DNA from: Arbacia lixula
Lineage: Eukaryota > Echinodermata > Echinoidea > Arbacioida > Arbaciidae
Assembly: GCA_963669155.1 (NCBI GenBank)
Contig: OZ022586.1
Coordinates: 18,628,285 to 18,692,284, forward strand
Direction of reading: 5' to 3'
DNA length: 64,000 nucleotides
Below are positions 13,201 to 26,538 of the stretch, piece after piece. The first letter of the stretch is position 1. Every line of letters begins with the position of its first letter. Below the pieces are notes generated by a model. The model was not told the DNA's origin, made no database searches, and was given only the letters and a program-made list of their open reading frames with translations. The position numbers and the translations under genes were made by a program.

Positions 13201-16200
13201 TTTCTAAGGGCCTATTAGACAGTCCTGTGCTGTCATTAAGCAGCTTTCAGGTCATATTTAATACTACGGAATTTGGTTCGCATATGTAGCTGTTCCTATG
13301 CCAAGAGGAATTGAGTGGGGTTTTTGCGTGATTAATATGCTTTTGTTTGGAAAGGGTTTGCAAACTTATACACACAGTTAATTGAGCTTTATGAATAGCC
13401 TATGAAAGAATCGTTTGGTAGCTTGGGTAGTGTGCATGCCGCTTGTTGCAAGCGGTATGCACATTGCAATGTGCATTGTCAAGGTTTAGCTCTGGTGAAC
13501 ATTGTTGGAACCATGGCCTTGTAATAATGTGCGCTGTGAGACAGGTGATGATTTCTATTGTTCTGGTAGATACTTGGTTATAGCATAGTAGAATGTTGTT
13601 ATTGAAATGTAACTTATTTGTAGTGAATTAGGGCAACTATGTTTATTTATTTACTTATTTATCTGTTTTCTTTTTTTAACTTGAATGACCACTTTACCAG
13701 CTTAATGATAGTGTGGTCTTTTGGGGCATGGGATAAAGGGACATGCTAATTAGACAATTCTCCTTGTGTTGTCATTGGGCAGCTTTAAGTTGGTATTTGA
13801 TATCATTTTGGAGGTCAACCCGCATAAACTTTAGCTGTTGCTATATGCCAAGAGAGGAAATTAGGTGGGCGTTCTATGTGGTGAGTTTAATGATATACAT
13901 GTAGTCATGGGCCTTGATTTGTCATTGATGCCCGTTCATCGGGGGGATGATCTATTCAGTCATCCCCCCAGATGAATGGGTATTATGTAAGAATCGACGC
14001 CCATGCATGTAGTGGTATTTTGGATGGGATAAAGGGACAGGTTAATTATACAAGTCTAGTGATGCTATTGGGCAGCTTTTAAGTTATAATCAATACTAAG
14101 GTATTTGGCTGCATACTTAAACTATTGCTAAGCCAAGAGGGATTGGGTGAGCTCTGTTGTTGCTGTTGTTTTGTTCTTTTTTGTGTGTGTATGTGTGTAA
14201 CTTGTAGGCTTTTGTTTGGAAAGAAAATATATCCACAAATTTAAGGGGTCGCTGAGTTACAGATGCGGGTTGACTTTCGTTGGTCTAATATGGTTTGTAC
14301 ATCGCGAGTCTTGGCGGGCGACCCGCATATACTTTAGTTGTTGCTATACTAATAGGAAAATAGGTGGGCTTTCTGGGTGACTATGAAGCTTTTTGTTTGG
14401 AAAGTGGGCATGGGTTAAAAGTGGATCATAGTAGACTGTCTATCTAAGTGTATTGGTAAACCGACTTATGTAATATTAAATTAACTAGAATACCAATTAG
14501 GGTACGTGTTGTTATGGGTAGCGTTGTTGAGGTATCGTGACAATGCAGTTTTGGGCTGAAATTTGGCTCACCTACTTTAGTTGCTGCTGTGCCAAGAGGG
14601 AATCGGTGACTAAGATTTAACCAACCAAACCTCTGCTTGGAAAGTATGCATGGTTTAGGAGTTGGTTAAAGTAGGCAGGACTATTTATATTTAATTGCAC
14701 TGGTAAGCCGCCTTTTTGAGTGCAAAATTATTTAGAATAATAGATTTCAAAAAAAAAAAAGTGGAGGAGGAAGAGGACCTGCGGGATAGCGGCTTTTCTT
14801 TTGCTGTTCTTTTCTTTTTTTTCTCTTGTTCGTCATGTCTTTTGCTGGGTTACTTCTTTTTTCTTTATTTAGTTTTTTTTGTGGGCTTGTTTGAGGTAGC
14901 ATGAATTGGTGTAGTGAGAATGTAGTGTGCTGTGTGAGGGTGTGGGTTCCGTCTTCTGCTCATTTTGGGGTATTGTCTATGCTTTGTTGCGGTATAATAG
15001 GAAGAATATATAAGGCTGTCATTTTCGTAGTTAAGGCCTATGTTTGAGTTGGAAAAATGAATTATAATTTAACTTTTTTGTCATTAAATGTAAGAGGTCT
15101 TAGAGATAAAGTTAAGAGGAGAAATGTATTTGAATGGTGTAAAAATAAAGGAAGTAATATTATTTGTTTGCAAGAAACATATAGTACTCATGAAGTTGAA
15201 GAAAATTGGAAGTCAGATTGGACAGGGCCAATGATTTTTAGTCATGGAACAAATCATAGTAAAGGAGTTTTAGTCTTGGTTACTCAAAGTTTTGGTTTTA
15301 AGATAGAGCAAACGATAATAGATGAAGAGGGAAGATTTATATTTTTAAAAGGCGAAATTCAAGGAGTAAAAATATTGTTAGGTAATGTTTATTTCCCTAC
15401 AAAAGATACAGAAAAGTTGCAAGTTGATTTTTTGAAGAAGTTGGACAAGGTCATGTTTGATTTAGAAGTTCGAGATTATATAATTTTATTAGGAGGAGAT
15501 TTTAATACTATAATGAATTTTGAGTTGGATTATGTTGGCTCTAATGTTGTTTTTAAATCAAAATTTCGTGATATATTGGTTGATTTTCTTTCTAAATATG
15601 ATTTGATAGATATATGGAGAATACGAAATCCTCAAGAAAGACAATTCACTTTTAGACAAAAATGGCCAGTTGTTCAAAGTAGACTAGATTATTGGTTTAT
15701 ATCATCTAAATTGGAAAAATTAGTAAGTGTAAGTGATATTTTGATATCAATTATACCAGACCATTCTGGCATTAGAATTAAACTTAGGCACATGATAGAT
15801 AAACTGTGTTATGGTAAATCATATTGGAAGTTTAATAATAGTCTGTGCTTGGACAAGGAATTTGTTGAGGGAATGACAAGTGAAATTTTGAAATTGGATA
15901 ATGAATGGCGTCCGCAAATTGGGAATAAAATTATATTTTGGGATTTTATTAAAATGAAGATGAGGGAATATATAATAAGATATTCATCTGGAAAAGCTAA
16001 AATGAGAAGAGAAAAGATTGAACAAATTGAAAAAGAAGTGGAAGATTTAGAAGGACAGGTAATAAATACACCTTTAAAAATTATAAGTGAACAAATTGAT
16101 GAGAAACGAATGGAGTTAAAGAAATTATATGAATACTATAATCAAGGGGTAATGGTGAGGTCTCGAGCAGCATGGTTTGAAGAGGAAGAAAGAAATATGC

Positions 16201-19200
16201 AGTATTTTGAACAACTTTTAAAAACTAACAAGAGAAAAAGTGTAAGAAGAGAGATTTATAATGAAGAGGGTGAAATTATACAAGATAAAAATGGTATATT
16301 AAATGTGATTAAAATGTTGTATAATAATATGTATAAATTAAAAGATATTGAATTATTAGATGGTAGTAATAATGTATTTTTAAAGGATATACCTCAATTA
16401 AGTTGACAGAGTAGAGATTTATGTGAAGGTAAAATGTTAAAAGAAGAATGTTATAATGTTTTGAAGGAAATTAAATTAAATAAATCACCGGGTAATGATG
16501 GGTTTACTGTAGAATTTTATTGTACTTTTTGGCCAGTTTTGGGAGATATAGTGGTAGACTCATTTAATGAAGCTTTTGATAGAGGAGAATTGTCAACTTC
16601 TCAAAAACAAGGGGTAATAACATTGATTGAGAAGGAAGGTAAAGATGTTTTATTTGTGAAAAATCATAGACCAATAACTTTTTTAAATGTAGACTATAAG
16701 ATTGTTTCGAAAGTTTTGGCAAAAAGAATGAAAGAAGTACTTGGGGAAATAATTCATTATGACCAAGTTGGATATATTAAAAATAGAAATGTAGGAGAGG
16801 CAGTACGTTTAATAGATGATATGGTTTTTTATTCATTAAATAGATATCTGTTGGATTTTTAGGTGCTGTGGATTTTGAGAAGGCTTTTGATTCGGTTTCA
16901 CATAAATATTTATTTAATGTATTGAAATTATTTGGATTCGGTGAATCTTTTTGTATTTGGGTACGAATTTTATACAAAGATATAAGTAGGTGTGTAATGA
17001 ATGGAGGGCATTCTACGGGTTATTTTAATATTTTTAGAGGGGTAAGGCAAGGAGATCCTATATCGCCTTATTTATTTTTGATAGCCATCGAAACTTTGGC
17101 ACTTGTTATTAGAAAAGATCTTAATTTTCATGGAATTAAATTTGGGGATCATGAAGTTAAACAAGTAATGTATGCTGATGATATAACAATTTTTGTTAAA
17201 GATAGAGAATCTATTAAGAGATTACAAAAGATTTTTGAAGATTTTGAGAAAGTTAGTGGACGTAAAGTCAATAAGGAAAAAACAAACTTTATGTGGTTGG
17301 GTAGTGGTACTGAAATACCAGGGGAGCCCACTTTTGGAAATTTAGTTTATGAAATAAAGATTTTAGGTGTGTATTATACACGTAATAAAATACGAAAAGA
17401 TGATTTGAATTATAAAGAAGTATTAAGTAAGATAAAAAGATTGTTAGGGTGGTGGAAGCAAAGGGATTTAACAATGATGGGCAAAATTCAATTATTGAAA
17501 ACGTATGCACTTTCTAAATTAAATTATGTTTCCTCTTTAATTTTGGTACCTAGGTGGGTTTATGAGGAAGTTAATCAACTTTCATTTGATTTTTTGTGGA
17601 ATGGTAATGATCGAATTAAGAGAAAAATTTTGTATCAAAATTATGAATTTGGGGGACTTAGAATGAATAATTTTGAATTTTTTGTAAAAACTCAGCGAAT
17701 AATGTGGCTTAAACGTCTTTTGTATGGGGATAAGCATTTAGGATGGAAGGTTTACTTTGATTATTGCTGTAGATCAGTAGGAGGAAGGTTTTTGTTTCTA
17801 TGTGATTATGCTATTCATAAGATGGATTTAAAAGAAGTACCACCCTTTTATGTAGACATTTTGAAAATTTGGCAAGATATAGAAAATTGTAGGCACTTTG
17901 AAAATGATAAGATGAATCCTATTATTTTTAATAATAGACATGTGTGCTTAAGAAATAGAATGATCTTTGATCAAGATCTATTTCAAAGAGGTACAATTAA
18001 GGTGTCTGATATAATGTTGAATAATAGTTTGAGATCTGTTGCTCACTTTATAGGCTTAGGAATAAAAAGTGAAGGATTATTAAAGATTCATGATATTTTT
18101 GGTGCGTTGCCATACCAATGGAAAGAAGATATAGGTATAAGTAGATACATTCAAGTAGATATTCAATCATTTGAAATTAGATTAAAAGTTTTAGGATATA
18201 CAGGATTGTTAATAGATTTAAAATCTAGGCACTTATATGAATATCTAGTTAAAAATCTTCAAAAGGAATATAATTTGTGTATTGGGGATGGACATAATAA
18301 TATCGATTATAGTAATGAAGAATTGAAAAATATATTTTTAAGAATAAAAAGTGCAGTTTTGGGGGACAAATTGAGAGAATTTCAATATAAACTATTGCAC
18401 AGGGCATTATATACAAAAGAACACTTATTTCGGTTTGGATTTGCTAGTGATAATTTATGTTCTTTTTGTAAAAATGAGATTGAAACATATTCACATTTAT
18501 TTTGTAAATGTTTATATGTACAAAGGTTTTGGTTAGATATAATTGAATATTTTAATTTGTTTGAAATTAGGAATATGGATTGGAAAATAATATTTGTAGG
18601 ATTGGAAGGGAGATCTTATAGAGTCAAATATATTAATTGTATTATTTTGTTGTTAAAATATTATATTTATTCCTCAAGAATAAAAGGTGTACTTCCTTCT
18701 TTACGAAAAATACAGAAAATTATTTTGGATTATAAAGAAGAAGAAAAAAACATTGCTACTAAAAAGGGTAAATTAGGGGATCATTTACAAAAATGGGAAC
18801 ATTATAAAGTAAATGTAAGGTGATTAATTGTATTTTGTTGGGATTACAGGGTTTCGTTAATTATTTCTTTGTTATTTAGTCGATTGTGACAGCTTTCAAT
18901 ATTTGCTATTCAATTATTTATATTTTTATTTAGCTTAACTCGAAATGAGCAGAGGTACAGGAACGGGTGCGTGAGGTATGTGTGTGACGGGGTGATCAGT
19001 GGGATGGGGGGGGGGGGGGGGGGGGAGTGGGTTTGACGTCAGTAGCATGTCTTTGTTTCCTTTTTATCTTTTTGTTAACCTCCATTATTTCATGGAATCA
19101 GGGCATTGAATATACAGTTTTGTTTATGCATCTTAGTCAATAATTTTTAATTTACCTAATTTCATTTAAAAATGTAATTGATATATTTTTTGTTTATAAA

Positions 19201-22200
19201 TACTAAGTTAACATTTGAAATATTTTTGTGTCGTATATTCAACTGTAAATGTATTTTGCATATTTGGAGGAATAAAAATCACATGCATGTGTGTATTTTA
19301 AATGTGCAACCGAAGCAGAAAACAAACCTGGTTTCTCGCAGTTGAATTGCTGCACACTTGGTATGTTAGAGGGAAGGTTCGCAGCAACATGGCTCACGTA
19401 GCGTGAGCGTTTTGGGAGATACTGAATGACGTCACCGTTCTCTAACATCGCGGTGGGACACGATTGCTTCAATATGTGGTCACAACCTTCATAAGCTGTA
19501 ACGAAAACCAACAATGAATAAAATTTGGCGTTACATAAGAGTAAAGGTTGTGTAAATGTAACGACCGAAGATTAAATATTACAGCGTATGAGCAGGCATC
19601 TCACAATGTGAGAACTGGAAACTACCAATTATAATGACCGTCATAATATAATGATTAATACTCTGCGCCATGGAGACATTTCAGCACAATTGACACACTT
19701 GATCCCATATACCAACAGCTTATACGGCCCACTAAGGGTTAATAGCATTTAAAGGGATAGTTCACCCTGAAATTAAGTTCGTTTCAGTAAAATGAAAAAC
19801 ATGAAAAACATATTAGTACAGATTTGATGAAAATCCGTCATTTTTTATTTTGTGACGTCGCTCTCCCATATGTTGTTTACATCTTTTTTTTGTTTGTTTT
19901 GTAAATGTCAATTTTCTCAAAAAGATATGCATCTTCGTACGTGTGCATTTGATGCATCATTAGAAATACCTTTTTATACAAATTGCCTCTATGATTTTTA
20001 TTCCTTTGTCAAAGAGATAGGATGTGACATTGAATCCCATTAGGCCTACTATTATTTTTTTTCATTACTGTGTGGCTTGCATAAATGTATCATGAAGCTC
20101 CATGAATGGACCCGGGGTTAACATACAGAGATTATATTAAGCGTAAAACTGTGATGATTAAAACTGCAATGTAAATAGTTGACATGATATAATCGTCTAA
20201 CAAACTGATCACCATTAACCTATCCTGCTTGAACTATTTCTAAGTAGATCATTAATGTAAGAGAAGACGAAAGCGTGGTAGTTGTATCGTTATAGTGTGA
20301 ATGCTGAGCTCTCGAGCTTGAACACGCGTTCTTTTATACTAGCCTCCTTTTCATATTCAAATTTCACGAATTCTGCATCTAAAGAGATGACGTCCTCTGA
20401 CCTTAAAGACAGCCCGTCCCTTTTTTTAGATCACCACAAAACCATCGAAACATTGGCAAAACATATAGAGAAGTGTTAGCAAGCTCTATATTCACAATTT
20501 GAAACTGATACGTAGTGTAAAATTCAAATAATGCACGTAAACAACGTCTGATTAATAGTCTTTACCTCAGGCTCTTAGCAGTTTGTGTTGAAATATCTGC
20601 TTTATTGATTAATCTGTTTATCAAATTATAAAACGCATTATGAACAAAAAATTGTTCTATAGAAGGAATCATCTCCAAAGTTTGGTAATTACTCATAAAA
20701 TTAGGATTTCACACACGCATAATAACCACACAGATACTGTAACAAAGACTAATACTTTTTTCGTAGTACGAAAAAAGTCGGTTTGAAATTTAACGGCTGA
20801 AATTATGTACATATACAGAAGGCTTCAACATGCTATATTCTTAGAAATGGTCTTGAATCACACTTTCTTCAATTTACGATCGTGATAAACGATTTCAAAT
20901 TTTAAGCTTGCAAAAGGGACGGACAATCTTTAAAGGTGATATTCATAGGAAATCAAATCAAATAAATATAGTTTATTTTATAATTGAATGAGTTATTAAA
21001 GCAATTTATGCAGCTAACATGCCATGAAAGTGTTCAGTTTTGTGTTTAATGAAAGTCAAATTTTACTAAATTGACTCTCTTCCTGACCTACGAAATCGCT
21101 TCAGGGGAAGTGGCGTTGTGTGTACGTCACAGCCGGGATACGCTTCACAATGACCATTGTGTATCACACCTGTTAATCCACTAGCAACTGCCATCACAGT
21201 TTCATTAACAATGCATGATGCTTCTGGCGGAAAAGAAGCTGCGGATTGGCATGTTTGATGCACAATAACGCATCCCTTTTCTTACGTGAGACCTAAAGGA
21301 CGTTTCGGATGACAGTAGGGCAAATTTGTCCCCGAGAATACGGTGATTGTTTTCACCCTAATTTCGCTTTTTGGAAAGTGATATATTGTTTGAATGTCAT
21401 CCGAGCTCATTGTATGGCTTATAAGCTTTCTGTAGATGAATATCTTCATATTTTTGGATTTTCTATGAATATCACCTTTAAGATGTATAGATTTCACTTT
21501 GATTCGAGTTGTTTCATTAGCTTGCAAAACTGTCAAGATTTTGTTCGCACCTAGTTCTTAAGGCCTGCCATGTTGAGATGAACATACGCAGGTGAGTGGT
21601 GTTTATTTCATCGTTAAATGCAATGCTTTGTTTCCACTGGGCAGAGTATCATGATACACCACGTAATGAAAACAAACACGGCATCAAATAAGCCACATCG
21701 TAATTGCAATTTGTGCATGAGCAGTTTATTGCTGGTAGAAAATGACCTCAGGTCAATTTCACTACTCACAGTGTAAATTGGAATTTATAAGATAGTCGAC
21801 CATATTTCAATCTATTATCATGCAAATATGGCAAGAGCTACTCAGCTCTGAGAAGGTAGTGAAAAAAAAAACATTCCAGCACGTGCATCTGCTTCTATTA
21901 TTATTCCGGGCACACGTGTCTTCTTATCCATCATCCAACACAGCTTCATGAAAAAAAATGCCAGTAAGCAGTCTAGTAGTGTTTATTCAGTGGATTGTCC
22001 GACCATGGTGAAATTATGGGGTTCGACACCGGGCTCTGCGTAGACTTGCGTAGAGTTGCGTAGTGACCTCGTAACACTACGCTAATATAACGCTGTGCCT
22101 ACGCAATGCTACGTAACAATACGCCGAGCGACGCAACAGGATGCGCGAGATAGACGCAAAAATCAAACGTGTTAAATTTGTTCGCGTACCCTCGGCGGAG

Positions 22201-24796
22201 AGCACTGGAACGCCGTTGGTACGCAAGTCTACGCAATAATAGTACGCAAGTCTGCGCAAAGATAAGCAATCCTACACATCCTGCTATACACAACACACTC
22301 GTAGGTATGTTCCTACATACAGGCTACGCAACCATACCAAGGATGTTTGAGAACATGGATATCCATCCCTTTGAACAAGGTTTGAGGTTTGATGCCGCCA
22401 ATTAATATTCATGATTATATGACACCTAGATATATCCCTGACATTTGATTGGATATTTGATATTGATCATTCAGTCCATTTACAATGACGTCATCAACCG
22501 TGCAATTTTGGATCCATACGATATTGTCCATTGCACGCTCGTCAAGACCACCAGTACTCGCGTGTATTGTGTATAGGAACCGCGACCGCTCAGCAGCTGT
22601 ACTTGTGCATATATATGCATATCGACCTAATTTGCGTATATCTCGGTGTCATATAGAACAACAAATTCAGTAAAAGATGAAATGAATGATCCATTCATTC
22701 AATGGATCTTTTCATCTTTCAGCTCATAAAATATTCTGTCCATTGCACTCATAAAAAATATGATCCATACGCGATTGCGTCACGTTCACCTCAGTGCTTG
22801 TTATGTAGTTAATAACGACAAACGGATACAATGTTTGATAATTTTTTAGATGAAAATACTAGCTTCGGCGCAGTTGGGCACGTTTTTCATGTTTCTTGTC
22901 CGAAATGAAATATCAGAAAGTAACGTTTCATGCAATTTTTTAATGGAATATGATGCGGGAATTGTGAAATTGAGACTTTTGTACTGCAACTTGATATCGA
23001 GTGTAGAGCCTTTTTGCTATATCGTAACAATATTCCTCGATTGAATCTTTGTAGGTGCATCGTAGGTATTACATGTCTCAACTGCGCAAGTATATGGGGT
23101 GAGGACAAATTCCCAAATTCTTCTGCGCATCCGATTTTGTTTATACGTCAAATCCAGGCAAAATAATCCAGAGAATCGGCGGATTCGAACATAGGAGATC
23201 AAAGAAAGATTTTTGTAAAGCGTTATTTTGTGACTAGAAGCAGAGTAGGATGAATCTGCATTAATTAAATGGCTGCTGTTATTCCATGTGCTTAAACATC
23301 TTTGATTATACGTAATCTTACGCAGGGACCATACGCCTATTTTTTTTCATGAGTACGCAGCCGATTTCGGCGTAGTTGCTACGCAACACTGCGTAACTAT
23401 ATGCAAAGCCCGGTGTAAAAGCCTATTAACAGGAGATAAATGAGAACATAAAGCATAAAGAACATAAAGAACATGAAGCCAGATGCCACAGTGATCATGG
23501 TGATAGAGTAACATTACAACCTTACAACCCTTCCCATTTTGCCGACACATTAGAAAGAGGCTCTCAACCTGACAGGTTTTTCTAATGCTTGACAAACATG
23601 GAGATTGTTTTAAGGTTTTGCTCCTCGTCTCATAAAGTTTCTTTAACCAGAACTCGCCCTCGATTACTATATAATTCAATGTTCGGGACATGAGTGATTA
23701 TCTTGTTATTTCAATTGTAGCTGATACAAATCGCAAAAGTGCAAGACTTTTTTCCCCACCTTTTGACGTTAAATGCGTGGTTTCACACTAGCAATGCCCT
23801 TAAAGGGCCCTTGTCATCAAAATGTATGTTGACTTCTGTTGATGCAACTTAATATGTATATAACAAAATCACTAACTGTTCAATGGAAATATGTGTCCTA
23901 TATTTAAAAATAATTTTTCTATATTTTTTTCTCAGTACTGATAAGCCCCGCCTCCAAAATATCCTCCAACTCAAGATTCCCCCTGTGACTTCATCAGAGG
24001 TAGAAATTAGCAGGATAATATACATAATTTATGCACAAACTAAACATTGCAATGAGTACCTGCAAGTGCTTATAATAGCATCACATAGGTAGCACATTTC
24101 TGGCATAAGGAAACGATTATTCCCACATGAAAGGTTGTTAGATGGTATTGTGTCAAGACATGCGATGCTCTTGTGGGCAGGTGGAGGTAGTCATTACAAC
24201 GTTTGATTTGTGCATAAATTCTGCTTATTAACCTGCTAATTCATACTTTTGATGATGTCACATGGGGAATCTTGAGTTAGAGGATATTTTAGAGGCGGGG
24301 CTTATCAGTGCTGAGAAAAAAAAAAGAAATATATTTTTTTTAAATATAGGACACATATTTCCTTTGAACAGTAAGTGATTTTGTTATGTACATATTATGT
24401 TGCATCAACATAAGTCGACATACATTTTTGATGAAATGGGACCTTTAATTGGCAGACTCTTACCATCATCCGAAAGGAAGTTTTCATATCAAGTACCGCT
24501 TGAATGAACAGAACCGGTAAAACACTTTTCGAAATATATGTAAAACATTTAAAATGCTACGGGGGATGTTCTCGTTTAGTTGAGTGTACATCTTATTCAT
24601 ACCTCAAGAACGGAAAGGGGAACGAAAACAGATCCAATTTTGATGATTTGTCCGAGAAAGAAGAATTTTACCTTCTACGTAGATGATGGTCCACGTGAAG
24701 AAAAAAAGGCACGTTGTCACGTTACGGATCTGTACAAACCAAATGAGGGAAACATAAAGGGAAAAAAGCTTATTTACGTAAAAAAGCGAGGTGTGT

Positions 24797-24827
<31 letters not shown>

Positions 24828-26497
24828 TGGAGGAGGGAGGGGGGGGGGGCAGCCAACCCTTTTAGTGCTTTTGGCAGACAAGACAGAGAGTTGCCATTAA
24901 CAACAATCACCTGGGAATACATTCATGACAAAACATGATAATTATAGAATGCAGATTGGATTCATGTGGACAAAAGTTTAATACGGAAAATCCTCGTAAC
25001 CCTAAAAATTATTGAAAAAAGAGAGTCATTTAAATTTATTCAAATTGGGCTCCCCCACCCCTTCTACCCCCCCCCCCCTTCCACCCCCACACCTCTCTCT
25101 CTCTTTCTCTCTCGTATCCTGATCAAACTGCTGATTTCGAATTAATTATTCCTGATCTTCAAGTTGGTCTTTTGTTGACGTTAACTTGAATCCTTTAACG
25201 ACGTCGCAAATTCATTCTGCGGGTTTAATGTATGTATTAATAGTACGTTCAGACCCATCCACTGACATAAACATTTTAAATGCCTCAATCCAAGCGACCC
25301 AAATTTGCAAGATTACATTCATAATTCCAACATCATCTTCCATTTGAAAAGGGAGATGTGCCTGAGTGGCAAACAAAGCAATACAAACTTTTATTTTCAG
25401 CTGTATTCTACTTCTTTGTTATTATGGTTATTGTTACGTCCCATTCTGGATTTACCTCCGATATTGATTGGTGTGGTCTCGTATCACAATGTATTCAATT
25501 TAATCATTTTTCAGGAAATTGTAAAAATTATATAAACACAACAAAAAAGTAAGTCCCGCCCCCCCCCCCCTAAGCAAAATGTCATAACTCTTTATAAAAA
25601 AGGTTTGCCACGATTGTTTTTTTAACTTGTTGACTAACTTATGTGTAAAAATCACATTAATCCAATTAGTCATGCATGAGTAGGCAAATCTTAAAGGCAC
25701 AAATGTAACTTTTCTTAAGTCACAAGGGTAATCATTTATGCCGTTTTAACAATACATTTTGGCATTTCTTGTGCGATTTCTAAAGTGTTTTCACTTAACC
25801 ATGTCACGAAATTAGATTCTTATGTTTACATAACAGGTCATGTTCTATCTTTGTTAAAATATCCATAGTTTTTTTTTCACCAAAATAAAGGGTTTTTAAA
25901 AGTTTCAAAATCAAGAGGAATGAGTATTTTTTAAACGGTGCTCACTCAACCAGAACAATGGTGTCAGGATAGGTGTTAGTGCATCGAGAGATGGATGTTA
26001 AACATTGAAAGGACATAAATTATATGCACCAGAAATGGAATTCATCAAAAGTTCGTGACAAAATCCCCAAACAAACCTTGTGACTTTTGAAAATTGACAT
26101 TTTCGCCTTTAAAATTTGCCTACTCATGCATGACTAATTAGATTAATGTGATTTTTATACATAAGGTAGTCAATAAGTTAAGAAACAATTGTCCCCAATT
26201 ATTTTTCCAAAAACCTCTTCGATGAAAAGTTATGCTTTTTTGCTTAGGGGGGTCTTAATTTTTTGTTGTGATTGAATGATTGCATGTATTTTCATATTTG
26301 ATTTAGAAATGAATCTAAATGGGAAAACAATGGAATTGAATAAAAAATAAATGACATTTCCGTTCTATCAACAGTGAAGTAACAGCTAATGCGATAAATA
26401 TATCACACAAATATGATGTGTCATGCAGTTGTATAGATGGAACGACAAGCAGTCTCTCCAGGGATCTCTCTCTGCCGGTCCCTTTCTATAATTAAAG

Positions 26498-26538
<41 letters not shown>

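Larger units (their letters stand above)
13207..19235 (+). mobile_element. Tx1/L1-group LINE insertion in intron 3 of gene 1
   Basis: This ~6 kb block interrupts sequence shared with copy 2; flanks match 56788 and about 57150. It has a repeated 5' region (13211-14655), a single large ORF2 (15057-18823) and a 3' UTR. No ORF1 was recognised. About 360 bp present in copy 2 (56789-57149) is missing at the insertion site, suggesting a target deletion. ORF2 is much more AT-rich than the gene exons. The exact ends are uncertain by tens of bases. Confidence 0.85.

Noticed and set aside
21066-21263. Minus-strand frame with HQTCQSAASFPPEASC as a possible Cys-rich exon
   Set aside because: Related sequences at 11500, 39055 and 49323 are a MITE family with inverted ends; one is frameshifted, and no consistent splice sites flank them.
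22887-23202. Open frames shared with 59505-59735 (RMRRRIW.FVLTPYTCAV)
   Set aside because: The whole surrounding DNA is equally conserved, no acceptor or donor of the right phase was found, and it lies inside a transposon-like element.
24504-24900. Plus-strand frames (FTFYVDDGPREEKK) over gene 1 exon 2
   Set aside because: The minus-strand reading gives a signal peptide with fitting splice sites in both copies; the plus-strand frames end in G-runs.
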